64,000 nucleotides of DNA from Aliivibrio sp. S4MY1. Its GTDB lineage: Bacteria > Pseudomonadota > Gammaproteobacteria > Enterobacterales > Vibrionaceae. The position numbers and the translations under genes were made by a program. Below the pieces are notes generated by a model. It made no database searches. It was given only the letters and a program-made list of their open reading frames with translations, and was not told the origin of the DNA. Each line of letters opens with the position of its first letter. Position 1 is the stretch's first letter. Where the stretch lies: contig NZ_JARACP010000001.1 in assembly GCF_028765545.1 (NCBI RefSeq), positions 248,001-312,000 on the forward strand, in the 5' to 3' direction. This document shows positions 54,874-64,000 of the stretch, piece by piece.

Positions 54874-57069
54874 ATGAGCTTTGAAATGGATGAAGACATC
54901 CTGCAAGATTTCTTAATTGAAGCAGGAGAAATTCTTGAGCTACTTTCTGAACAATTAGTTGAATTAGAACAACGTCCAGATGATTCTGATTTATTAAATG
55001 CTATTTTCCGTGGTTTCCATACTGTAAAAGGGGGCGCTGGCTTCCTTTCATTAACAGAACTCGTTGATGCATGTCATGGTGCTGAAAATGTGTTCGATAT
55101 TCTTAGAACGGGTAAGCGTAAAGTTACTTCTGATCTAATGGACACCATTTTAGAAACTCTTGATAGCGTAAACGTAATGTTCAGCGCAGTTCAAAATGGT
55201 GAAACAGTAGAACCTGCTGAACAGCGATTATTGGATCTGCTTCATCATTTAAGCAAACCTGCAACTGAAGATGAAATAGCTGCTGCAACAATAGAAGTTG
55301 CGGCTCCAGTTGTCGAAGCTGTTATTCCTCAAGAACCTGTTGTTGAAAGCAATATTCATGATTCGGTAGATGATATTACTGAAGATGAATTTGAAAAATT
55401 ATTAGATGAATTGCATGGCAAAGGTGCAGCACCATCAAGTACTTCTTCAGCTTCGGCAGCACCAGCACCAGTGATTCCGGCAATGAATACTGCAGCTGAT
55501 GGAGACATTACTGATGATGAATTTGAACGTCTACTTGATGAGCTTCATGGTTCGGGTAAAAGTCCAACCAATTCAACGACAGCACCAACACCAGTAGCGC
55601 CAACTACTAATACTCAATCTGTTGATGAAGTATTGGCTGGTGATGCTGATCTTATGAGTGATGACGAGTTTGAAAAACTGTTAGATCAACTGCATGGTTC
55701 AGGTAAAGGACCAACAGATGAAGAACTTGATCAAGCAGTAAAACCAGCGGCAGCAATGGCTCCTTCGACTCCTGCACCTGTAGTTCAAGAAGCTCCAACG
55801 CAAACGACTGCACCTGCACCAACAAGAACTCAAGCTCCAGCTCCAGAAGCAAAACCTGTAGCAAAAGCACCTGCTAAACCACAGTCTAAGCCTCAAGCGG
55901 AAAGCACAGTTCGTGTTGATACATCAACGCTTGATAACATCATGAATATGGTGGGTGAGTTAGTTCTTGTTCGTAACCGTTTAGTAAGTTTAGGTTTGAA
56001 TAGCAATGACGAAGAGATGTCAAAAGCAGTTTCAAACCTTGATGTTGTTACTGCTGATATTCAAGGCGCAGTAATGAAAACTCGTATGCAACCGATCAAG
56101 AAAGTATTTGGTCGTTTCCCACGAGTTGTACGTGATTTAGCGCGCACACTGAAAAAAGACATCGTACTAGAGATGCGCGGTGAAGAAACAGATTTAGATA
56201 AAAACTTGGTTGAAGCGCTTGCTGATCCACTGATTCACTTAGTGCGTAACTCTGTGGACCATGGTATTGAAATGCCTGATGTACGTGAGAAATCAGGTAA
56301 AGAACGTACAGGTAAAGTGATTTTATCTGCCTCCCAAGAAGGTGATCACATTCTACTTAGCATCATTGATGATGGTGGTGGTATGGATGCAGATAAGCTT
56401 CGTGGTATCGCGGTAAATCGTGGTCTAATGGATAACGATGCAGCATCACGCTTAACCAATAAAGAGTGTTATAACTTAATTTTTGCACCAGGCTTTTCTA
56501 CTAAGACTGAGATCTCAGATATCTCTGGTCGTGGTGTCGGCATGGACGTTGTGAAAACAGCGATTAATCAGCTAAATGGTTCAATCGATATCGACTCAAA
56601 TATGGGTGAAGGCACTAAAATTGTTATTAAAGTGCCACTAACGTTAGCAATATTACCGACCTTAATGGTTGGCGTTGCTAATCAACCATTTGCCTTGCCA
56701 TTAGCAAGTGTGAATGAGATTTTCCATCTTGATCTATCGAAAACAAACATGGTTGATGGCCAATTAACGACAATTGTCCGTGAAAAGTCGATTCCATTAT
56801 TCTACTTACAAGATTGGTTAGTTCCTGGTTCTCGTCAAACAGAACGTCAAGGATTAGGCCATGTTGTTATTATTCAATTAGGTGCTCAACGAGTTGGTTT
56901 TGTTGTAGATACCTTAATTGGTCAAGAAGAAGTCGTTATTAAGCCGCTTGATGAATTATTGCAAGGCACGCCAGGAATGGCGGGCGCAACCATTACTTCT
57001 GATGGTCATATTGCATTGATCCTTGATGTTCCAAATTTGCTTAAGCGTTACGCTGTTCGCATGCGTTAA
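54874..57069 (+). CDS. cheA: Chemotaxis histidine kinase CheA with triple linker repeat
   Basis: 731 residues. P1 HPt domain with His 49 in FRGFHTVKGGAGF. A long Pro-Ala linker (about 135-345) takes the place of a P2 domain. P3 dimerisation, P4 ATPase (NSVDHGIEMPD, DDGGGMD, GRGVGMDVV) and P5 CheW-like domains follow. The linker holds three copies of DEFExLLDxLHGxG, at about residues 171, 213 and 262. In Vibrio this inter-domain segment of CheA (LID) is known to interact with the ParC/ParP polar system. Confidence 0.95.
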   Translation: MSFEMDEDILQDFLIEAGEILELLSEQLVELEQRPDDSDLLNAIFRGFHTVKGGAGFLSLTELVDACHGAENVFDILRTGKRKVTSDLMDTILETLDSVNVMFSAVQNGETVEPAEQRLLDLLHHLSKPATEDEIAAATIEVAAPVVEAVIPQEPVVESNIHDSVDDITEDEFEKLLDELHGKGAAPSSTSSASAAPAPVIPAMNTAADGDITDDEFERLLDELHGSGKSPTNSTTAPTPVAPTTNTQSVDEVLAGDADLMSDDEFEKLLDQLHGSGKGPTDEELDQAVKPAAAMAPSTPAPVVQEAPTQTTAPAPTRTQAPAPEAKPVAKAPAKPQSKPQAESTVRVDTSTLDNIMNMVGELVLVRNRLVSLGLNSNDEEMSKAVSNLDVVTADIQGAVMKTRMQPIKKVFGRFPRVVRDLARTLKKDIVLEMRGEETDLDKNLVEALADPLIHLVRNSVDHGIEMPDVREKSGKERTGKVILSASQEGDHILLSIIDDGGGMDADKLRGIAVNRGLMDNDAASRLTNKECYNLIFAPGFSTKTEISDISGRGVGMDVVKTAINQLNGSIDIDSNMGEGTKIVIKVPLTLAILPTLMVGVANQPFALPLASVNEIFHLDLSKTNMVDGQLTTIVREKSIPLFYLQDWLVPGSRQTERQGLGHVVIIQLGAQRVGFVVDTLIGQEEVVIKPLDELLQGTPGMAGATITSDGHIALILDVPNLLKRYAVRMR

Positions 57070-57084
57070 TGCACAAGGATAGAC

Positions 57085-58218
57085 ATGGCAATAAAAGTAT
57101 TAGTTGTAGATGATTCGAGTTTTTTTCGTCGCAGAGTAAGTGAAATCATTAATGCCGATCCTCGTCTTGAAGTTATCGACGTGGCGGTTAATGGTAAAGA
57201 AGCGGTAGAAAAAGCAAAATCATTGAAACCAGATGTCATTACTATGGATATTGAGATGCCTGTCATGGACGGCATCTCAGCAGTAAGAGAAATCATGAAG
57301 GCTTGCCCAACACCAACCTTGATGTTTTCTTCTCTTACCCATGACGGCGCAAAAGCAACATTGGATGCATTAGACGCAGGTGCTTTGGACTTCTTGCCTA
57401 AGAAATTTGAAGACATCGCTCGTAATAGAGATGAAGCCGTTAGTTTATTGCAAAAGCGTATTGCTGAAATTGCTCGTAAAAAATTGTTTATGCGTCGTCC
57501 ATCGGTGACAACGCAGACAACGCAAACGACAACGTCAACAGTTCGTCCTACTGTTCGTGCTACAGCATCAACGGTAGCGCCTGTTAAAAGTGTACCTGTT
57601 GCACCGGTAGCAGTCGCGCAGCGTTTTAAGGCAACCGGTAAAAAATATCAGTTAACCGCAATTGGGACTTCAACGGGAGGTCCTGTTGCATTACAAAAGA
57701 TATTAACGGCAATCCCTGCTAATTACCCGCATCCTATTATTTTAGTTCAGCATATGCCTGCAACATTTACTGCAGCATTTGCGGCTCGTTTAAATAATTT
57801 GTGTAAGATCCAAGTGAAAGAAGCAGAAGATGGTGATGTATTAAAGCCTGGCTGTGCGTATCTTGCTCCGGGTGGCTTACAGATGATGATTGATGGTCGC
57901 CCTGGATCTTCTCGTTTGAAGATTTTAGACGGCGGTGAGCGCATGAACTACAAGCCTTGCGTGGATGTTACTTTTGGGTCTGCCGCGAAAGTGTATGGTG
58001 ATAAAGTACTTTCAATGATCTTAACTGGAATGGGTGCTGATGGCCGTGAAGGCTGCCGAATGCTCAAAGCAGCAGGAGCAACCATTTGGTCTCAAGATGA
58101 GCAAAGTTGTGTTGTTTATGGCATGCCTCAAGCGATTGATAAAGCAGGCTTATCGTCAGAAAGTTTACCTCTAGAACGCGTAGCTGAAAGAATGCTCGTG
58201 GAAGTTGGATTGAAGTAG
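57085..58218 (+). CDS. cheB: Chemotaxis methylesterase CheB
   Basis: 377 residues. Receiver domain with D55 in VITMDIEMP, a Thr-Val-Ala-rich linker (about 135-175), and a methylesterase domain with the Ser-His-Asp triad: Ser in [10 protein letters not shown], His in [10 protein letters not shown], Asp in [10 protein letters not shown]. CheB removes receptor methyl groups and opposes CheR (6693-7520). Confidence 0.96.
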   Translation: MAIKVLVVDDSSFFRRRVSEIINADPRLEVIDVAVNGKEAVEKAKSLKPDVITMDIEMPVMDGISAVREIMKACPTPTLMFSSLTHDGAKATLDALDAGALDFLPKKFEDIARNRDEAVSLLQKRIAEIARKKLFMRRPSVTTQTTQTTTSTVRPTVRATASTVAPVKSVPVAPVAVAQRFKATGKKYQLTAIGTSTGGPVALQKILTAIPANYPHPIILVQHMPATFTAAFAARLNNLCKIQVKEAEDGDVLKPGCAYLAPGGLQMMIDGRPGSSRLKILDGGERMNYKPCVDVTFGSAAKVYGDKVLSMILTGMGADGREGCRMLKAAGATIWSQDEQSCVVYGMPQAIDKAGLSSESLPLERVAERMLVEVGLK

Positions 58219-58228
58219 GAAAAGTATA

Positions 58229-58995
58229 ATGGTTGTCTGGAGCATAGCGAACCAGAAAGGTGGTGTTGGTAAAACAACAACAACGATTACATTAGCTGGT
58301 TTATTGAACCAACGAGGTAAACGTGTCCTGATGGTGGATACTGATCCGCATGGATCATTGACTACTTATCTTGGCTATGACTCTGATGACTTGCCTTGCA
58401 GCTTATTTGAATTATTTCAACTGCCGACAATTAATAAAGCCACGGTTTCTCCGTTTGTATTAAAAAGTGACATTCCAGGGTTAGATATCATTCCAGCTCA
58501 TATGTCACTAGCCACTCTTGACCGCGTAATGGGCAACCGCAATGGGATGGGGTTAGTACTAAAAAGAGCGTTGGCGGCATTAAAAGATGAATATGACTAT
58601 GTATTGATTGATTGCCCTCCTATATTAGGGGTAATGATGGTTAATGCATTAGCAGCAAGTACTCGAATACTGATCCCAGTTCAAACAGAATTTCTAGCTA
58701 TGAAAGGGCTAGAGCGAATGATGCGAACGTTAACGATAATGCAAAGAAATAAGCCTTCTCGTTTTGATGTTACTATTATTCCAACTATGTACGATAAGCG
58801 TACTAACGCGTCACTACAAACGTTAATGGATCTAAAGTCGACCTATTCAGATCAAGTGTGGGCATCCGCGGTTCCAATTGATACAAAGTTTAGGGACGCA
58901 AGTTTAAAAAGAATGCCGCCGTCATTTGTTTCACCAAATAGCCGTGGTGTTTTTGCATATAAAACGTTATTGAATTATCTAGAGAGATTAGCTTA

Positions 58996-58996
<1 letters not shown>
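58229..58996 (+). CDS. parC: ParA-like polar positioning ATPase ParC
   Basis: 255 residues. The deviant Walker [13 protein letters not shown] and [17 protein letters not shown] mark the ParA/MinD family. In Vibrio this gene, beside cheB and cheW, places chemotaxis arrays at the pole through ParP and CheA. Not to be confused with topoisomerase IV ParC. It overlaps parP by one base. Confidence 0.9.
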
Positions 58997-60153
<1,157 letters not shown>

Positions 60154-60181
60154 AATAACTCTAAGAGTACGAGGAAATAAA

Positions 60182-60676
60182 ATGTCTCAGGTTAATGAAG
60201 TAGAGATCCGTAAAGATCAAGTAAATGACGAAGTATTACAGTGGGTAACGTTTCAACTAGAAGAAGAAACTTACGGTATCAATGTAATGCAAGTACGTGA
60301 AGTATTACGTCATACCGAAATTGCACCCGTTCCGGGCGCGCCAGATTACGTTCTAGGTATCATTAACCTTCGTGGTAATGTAGTCACTGTTATTGATACT
60401 CGTTCACGTTTTGGTCTAATGCAAGGTGAGATCACTGACAATACACGTATTATTGTGATCGAATCTGAGCGTCAAGTTATCGGTATCCTTGTTGATAGCG
60501 TGGCAGAAGTTGTATACTTACGTTCATCAGAGATTGACACTACGCCAAGTGTTGGTACGGAAGAAAGCGCTAAGTTCATCCAAGGCGTTAGCAACCGTGA
60601 CGGCAAGTTACTTATCTTGGTTGACCTTAACAAACTTTTGTCTGAAGACGAATGGGATGACATGGCAAGCCTATAA
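60182..60676 (+). CDS. cheW: Chemotaxis coupling protein CheW
   Basis: 164 residues, a single CheW domain (LQWVTFQLEEETYGINVMQV, then VLGIINLRGNVVTVIDTRSR). CheW links receptors to CheA. GAGGAAA precedes the ATG. Its final base is shared with the next start codon. Confidence 0.96.
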   Translation: MSQVNEVEIRKDQVNDEVLQWVTFQLEEETYGINVMQVREVLRHTEIAPVPGAPDYVLGIINLRGNVVTVIDTRSRFGLMQGEITDNTRIIVIESERQVIGILVDSVAEVVYLRSSEIDTTPSVGTEESAKFIQGVSNRDGKLLILVDLNKLLSEDEWDDMASL

Positions 60677-61137
60677 TGGTTGATATTTTAACTCAGCTCT
60701 CAGAGCTATTTGCAGCAACAGCAATGATCCTAGTGCTTGTGGTTTATGTTTTATTAAACCGTAAAAACAAGCAATTAGAATTACAATTAACTCAAGCTCA
60801 GACGCAAAACAAACAACTTCAAGATGAGCAACAAAAGCTACAAAAGCAATTTGTTGAATTCCGTACTGGCTCAATCAATTTGGGACAAAAAGTGGCGGAT
60901 ATGACTCAGTTAAGTCAACATTTTGATGATCGTTTAAATGAACTAGAAAATACAGATGCGGATAGCCGTTTGTATTCAAGAGCCAACAAATTGGTTCAGT
61001 TAGGCGCAGGAATCAATGAGTTGATGGAAGAGTGTGAGTTGCCTAAAGCAGAAGCCGAGTTAATGATGTCTTTACAAGCCAAAATAGCAGCAGGTAAAGG
61101 CTCCATTCCACCATTACGATTAGAAGACGAAGAATAA
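60676..61137 (+). CDS. DUF2802-type membrane-anchored coiled-coil protein
   Basis: 153 residues. One membrane segment (about residues 11-27, TAMILVLVVYVLLNRKN at its end), then a Gln-Lys-rich coiled coil (about 28-60), then a C-terminal helical domain (KLVQLGAGINELMEECELPK). This matches the DUF2802 family found directly after cheW in Vibrio. No function is firmly known to me. Overlap with cheW by one base suggests a role in chemotaxis or polar organisation. Confidence 0.8.
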   Translation: MVDILTQLSELFAATAMILVLVVYVLLNRKNKQLELQLTQAQTQNKQLQDEQQKLQKQFVEFRTGSINLGQKVADMTQLSQHFDDRLNELENTDADSRLYSRANKLVQLGAGINELMEECELPKAEAELMMSLQAKIAAGKGSIPPLRLEDEE

Positions 61138-61161
61138 CGTCTTTTTAATTGCAGAATACAT

Positions 61162-61189
61162 AAAAGCTCCTCATTGAGGGGCTTTTTTT
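61162..61189 (+). terminator. Terminator of the che operon
   Basis: AAAAGCTCCTC/GAGGGGCTTTT, 11 bp with one wobble pair and an ATT loop, followed by T. It ends the run of co-oriented genes begun at flhA. Up to 61380 I see nothing else of note. Confidence 0.9.
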
Positions 61190-61382
61190 ATTTATCTTAT
61201 AGTATGTTGAGTTGTAATCTTAAATGAGCTAACCATTAAGTGGTACATTGCTTTTATATGAAGCAACTTGTTGATACCCATACAAATATAAAGGGATTAA
61301 TAAAGTGAAACGATCGGACATACTTATTTACTTATCTATCTAAATAGATTTGTTTTATATCTAAGTTTCCCCGTTTTTGCTG

Positions 61383-61391
61383 TGCTAGAAT
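61383..61391 (+). promoter_or_regulatory. Extended -10 promoter of ccmA
   Basis: TGC-TAGAAT has the TGn extension and lies 31 nt before the ccmA ATG. No clear -35 box is seen. Confidence 0.4.
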
Positions 61392-61421
61392 GCCCCTAAT
61401 ATTTTTCAACAATAGATACTT

Positions 61422-62036
61422 ATGCTAGAAATTCGTAACGTTACCTGTATTCGAGATGAACGCGTTCTATTTGAACAATTGAGTTTTACCATCTCAGATG
61501 GTGAGTTAATTCAGATAGAAGGGCAAAATGGTGCAGGTAAAACAACATTGCTTCGTATTATTGCAGGTTTAGGTTATGCGGATGAAGGCGAGATCTATTG
61601 GAAGGGTGAATCTATAAAGAAAAGTCGTGAAGAATTTCATAGCGATTTACTTTTTTTAGGTCATCATACCGGTGTTAAACGTGAGTTAACTGCATTTGAA
61701 AACCTCACTTTTTATCAATCTATGCATAACCAATACGATGAAAATGCCATTTGGGATGCGTTAGCAAGAGTGGGTTTAGCTGGGCGTGAAGATGTTGCAG
61801 CAGGGCAATTATCTGCAGGCCAACAGCGTCGAGTTGCTTTAGCGAGACTTTGGCTTAGTAAACAAAAACTATGGATTTTAGATGAGCCTTTGACTGCGAT
61901 TGATAAACAAGGGGTTAAAGTGCTTGAACAGCTATTTATGGATCACGCAAAACAAGGGGGCATTGTTTTGCTTACCACGCACCAAGATCTATTTACAGAC
62001 AGTAATGAACTCAAAAAAATCAGATTAGGTGAATAG
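61422..62036 (+). CDS. ccmA: Heme exporter ATP-binding protein CcmA
   Basis: 204 residues. ABC ATPase with Walker [10 protein letters not shown], signature [16 protein letters not shown] and Walker [13 protein letters not shown]. With CcmB it forms the transporter-like complex that releases heme-loaded CcmE in cytochrome c maturation. First gene of a ccm operon that follows the chemotaxis genes, as in V. cholerae. ccmB begins directly after its stop. Confidence 0.95.
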   Translation: MLEIRNVTCIRDERVLFEQLSFTISDGELIQIEGQNGAGKTTLLRIIAGLGYADEGEIYWKGESIKKSREEFHSDLLFLGHHTGVKRELTAFENLTFYQSMHNQYDENAIWDALARVGLAGREDVAAGQLSAGQQRRVALARLWLSKQKLWILDEPLTAIDKQGVKVLEQLFMDHAKQGGIVLLTTHQDLFTDSNELKKIRLGE

Positions 62037-62705
62037 ATGTTTGCTTCAATGACAACAATTATTCGACGTGAGTTATTAATCGCCTTTCGTCGTAAAGCGG
62101 ATATTCTTAACCCTTTGTGGTTTTTTATTATCGTAATTACCTTATTCCCACTTAGTATTGGTCCTGAGCCAGTACTTCTAGCGCGTATTGCAGCAGGTAT
62201 TGTGTGGGTAGCCGCTTTATTATCGGCATTACTTTCTTTAGAGCGATTGTTTCGAGACGATTTTTCAGATGGTTCATTAGAGCAGATGATGTTAATGCCA
62301 ACCCCTTTGTCGGTATTAGTTTTAGCTAAAGTCTTTGCTCACTGGATACTGACAGGTCTACCGTTAATCATTATTAGTCCATTGCTTGCCATATTGCTGT
62401 CTTTGGATTTTAATTCGTGGCTGGCTATCGTATTAACATTATTGCTCGGGACACCAACGTTAAGTTTTCTTGGTGCTGTTGGAGTGGCGTTAACCGTTGG
62501 ACTACAAAAGGGTGGTGTTTTACTTAGCTTATTGATTCTACCTTTATATATCCCGGTTCTAATTTTTGCGACATCAGCAATTGATGCTGCTGGTCTCGGT
62601 ATGGCTTATAATGGCCAACTAGCAATTTTAGGTGCTCTTTTTATGGGCTCCGCAACATTGACTCCATTTGCCATTAGTTCGGCACTGCGAGTGAGTGTTC
62701 AATAA
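62037..62705 (+). CDS. ccmB: Heme exporter membrane protein CcmB
   Basis: 222 residues with six hydrophobic segments (for example ILNPLWFFIIVITLFPLSIG and SFLGAVGVALTVGLQKGGVL). Membrane partner of CcmA. ATG touches the ccmA TAG, which suggests coupled translation. Confidence 0.95.
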   Translation: MFASMTTIIRRELLIAFRRKADILNPLWFFIIVITLFPLSIGPEPVLLARIAAGIVWVAALLSALLSLERLFRDDFSDGSLEQMMLMPTPLSVLVLAKVFAHWILTGLPLIIISPLLAILLSLDFNSWLAIVLTLLLGTPTLSFLGAVGVALTVGLQKGGVLLSLLILPLYIPVLIFATSAIDAAGLGMAYNGQLAILGALFMGSATLTPFAISSALRVSVQ

Positions 62706-62747
62706 ATCATAATTATAATTTTATATTTGAGTAAGTGAGATAAACCA

Positions 62748-63500
62748 ATGTGGAAATGGCTTCATCCTTACGCTAAACCAGAGAAAGCGTATCAATTAAG
62801 TACCACGCTATTGCCGTGGTTTGCGGTGATTTCAATTATCAGTTTAACGGTAGGTACCATTTGGGGACTGGCGTTTGCTCCTTCTGATTATCAGCAGGGT
62901 GATAGTTTTAGAATTATCTACATACATGTTCCTTCGGCCATTCTGTCAATGGGTGCTTATATGTCGATGGCAATTGCGGCATTTATTGGTCTCGTTTGGC
63001 AGTTGAAACTGTCAGATATGGCAGCAGCGGCAATGGCACCGATTGGTGCTGTATTCACGTTCATTGCTTTGCTTACCGGTGCCGTTTGGGGTAAACCAAT
63101 GTGGGGTGCATGGTGGGTATGGGATGCACGTTTAACGTCTGAGCTTATTCTTCTTTTCTTATACCTAGGTGTAATGGCGCTATATAACGCCTTTGATGAT
63201 CAACGTACAGCCGCTCGTGCTGCCGGTATTCTGGCGATTGTTGGGGTGATTAACCTGCCAATTATTCACTTCTCAGTAGAGTGGTGGAATACCCTTCATC
63301 AAGGTGCAAGTATAACTAAATTTGATAAACCTTCGATTTCGTCTGATATGTTGTGGCCTTTATTATTAAATATCATTGGCTTTGCAACTTTCTTTGGTTC
63401 TGTGACTCTTATTCGTTTTAGGAATGAAATTTTAGCAAAAGAGAGTCACCGTCCTTGGGTTAGAGCGCTAGTAGAACCAAAATCTACCGCGTCTAAATAA
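62748..63500 (+). CDS. ccmC: Heme handling protein CcmC
   Basis: 250 residues with six membrane segments and the Trp-rich heme-binding motif WGKPMWGAWWVWDARLTSEL. His residues flank it, in YIHVPSA and in IIHFSVEWWNTLHQG. CcmC loads heme onto CcmE in the periplasm. Confidence 0.96.
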   Translation: MWKWLHPYAKPEKAYQLSTTLLPWFAVISIISLTVGTIWGLAFAPSDYQQGDSFRIIYIHVPSAILSMGAYMSMAIAAFIGLVWQLKLSDMAAAAMAPIGAVFTFIALLTGAVWGKPMWGAWWVWDARLTSELILLFLYLGVMALYNAFDDQRTAARAAGILAIVGVINLPIIHFSVEWWNTLHQGASITKFDKPSISSDMLWPLLLNIIGFATFFGSVTLIRFRNEILAKESHRPWVRALVEPKSTASK

Positions 63501-63521
63501 CGAGAGAAGGGAATTATTGTT

Positions 63522-63728
63522 ATGCATTTTGAAACTTTCAGTGATTTTTTAGCCATGGGCGGTTATGCCGTTTATGTATGGGGTGCCTTTGGTGCCACTT
63601 TTCTCTCCTTATTTTGGATTTTATTCTCTAGCTTAGGCAAGCGTCGTCAATTGCTAAAAGAGATTGAACAAAAAATGGCACGAGAAGAACGAATTAAAAA
63701 AGCAAAAACTATGGAGAACACACTATGA
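63522..63728 (+). CDS. ccmD: Heme exporter small protein CcmD
   Basis: 68 residues with one membrane segment ([20 protein letters not shown]) and a charged cytoplasmic tail. CcmD stabilises the CcmC-CcmE complex. It overlaps ccmE by 4 bp (ATGA). Confidence 0.93.
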   Translation: MHFETFSDFLAMGGYAVYVWGAFGATFLSLFWILFSSLGKRRQLLKEIEQKMAREERIKKAKTMENTL

Positions 63729-64000
63729 ATCCAAGACGTAAAAAGCGCCTAGGATTGATCCTTGCTCTATTCTTTGGGGTTAGTGCAACCGTTGGTTTAA
63801 TGATTTACGCATTAAATCAAAATATGGATTTATTCTATACACCAACTGAACTGGTTAATGGTAAACCTGATGGAACAAAACCAGAGGTTGGTCAGCGTCT
63901 TCGTATCGGTGGTATGGTTGTCGCAGGATCAGTAAAACGTGACAGTGATTCATTAGAAGTGTCATTCAAGGTTGCTGATATTGGCCCTGAAGTGACCGTT
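63725..64000 (+). CDS. ccmE: Heme chaperone CcmE, 3' end outside window
   Basis: The first 92 codons are present and run off the edge in frame. [20 protein letters not shown] is the basic, then hydrophobic, N-terminal anchor. The beta-barrel part follows ([20 protein letters not shown]). The heme-binding His lies beyond the window. It continues the ccm operon with ATGA overlap with ccmD. Confidence 0.93.
   Translation, partial: MNPRRKKRLGLILALFFGVSATVGLMIYALNQNMDLFYTPTELVNGKPDGTKPEVGQRLRIGGMVVAGSVKRDSDSLEVSFKVADIGPEVTV

Overview
The window is one long flagellar and chemotaxis locus from a marine gamma-proteobacterium of the family Vibrionaceae. It is most likely an Aliivibrio, close to A. 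fischeri. The evidence is the Vibrio-type regulators flrA, flrB and flrC, the sheathed-flagellum proteins flgO, flgP and flgT, the polar-flagellum regulators flhF and flhG, the polar array genes parC and parP, the AT-rich DNA, and five flagellin genes next to each other in one uninterrupted locus. In V. cholerae the same genes are split into separate blocks. The species call is inference from gene content and order.

Layout: 1-1051 is the start of a TPR protein that runs off the left edge (minus strand). 1192-5614 holds flgT, flgO-flgP and flgA-flgM-flgN. 5689-7520 is cheV-cheR. 7714-15594 is the rod, hook and ring block flgBCDE, flgFGHI and flgJ. 15869-18959 is flgK-flgL. 19568-27023 is the flagellin array flaA to flaE, with an unrecognised secreted cysteine-repeat protein between flaA and flaB. 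27148-30304 is flaG-fliD-fliT-fliS. 30521-34629 is flrA, flrBC. 34730-47479 is the basal body, export apparatus and switch (fliE to fliR, flhB). 47511-48188 is a PilZ gene on the opposite strand. 48452-61137 is flhA-flhF-flhG-fliA-cheY-cheZ-cheA-cheB-parC-parP-cheW plus a DUF2802-type gene. 61422-64000 is the cytochrome c maturation operon ccmABCDE, cut inside ccmE.

The regulatory hierarchy can be read from the DNA. FlrA (its gene has a sigma70-like promoter) and sigma54 should drive flrBC, fliE, fliK and flhA, each of which has a -24/-12 element. FlrC and sigma54 should drive flgB, flgF, flgK and flaA; flgB and flaA each have two -24/-12 elements 63-64 nt apart. FliA (sigma28), held by FlgM, should drive flaB, flaC and flaD, which carry TAAA-N15-GCCGATAA-like elements. 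flgM itself shows two sigma28-like elements and one sigma54 element.

The main points for follow-up are the duplicated Cys-box protein between flaA and flaB, the tandem sigma54 promoters, a cluster of TTGCCGC motifs upstream of flaA, a sigma54 promoter inside the loop of the flrA terminator, a terminator-like hairpin inside the start of fliP, paired hairpins in the flaC leader, and a 15-unit hexanucleotide repeat in parP. No tRNA, rRNA, CRISPR array, insertion sequence or prophage was seen.
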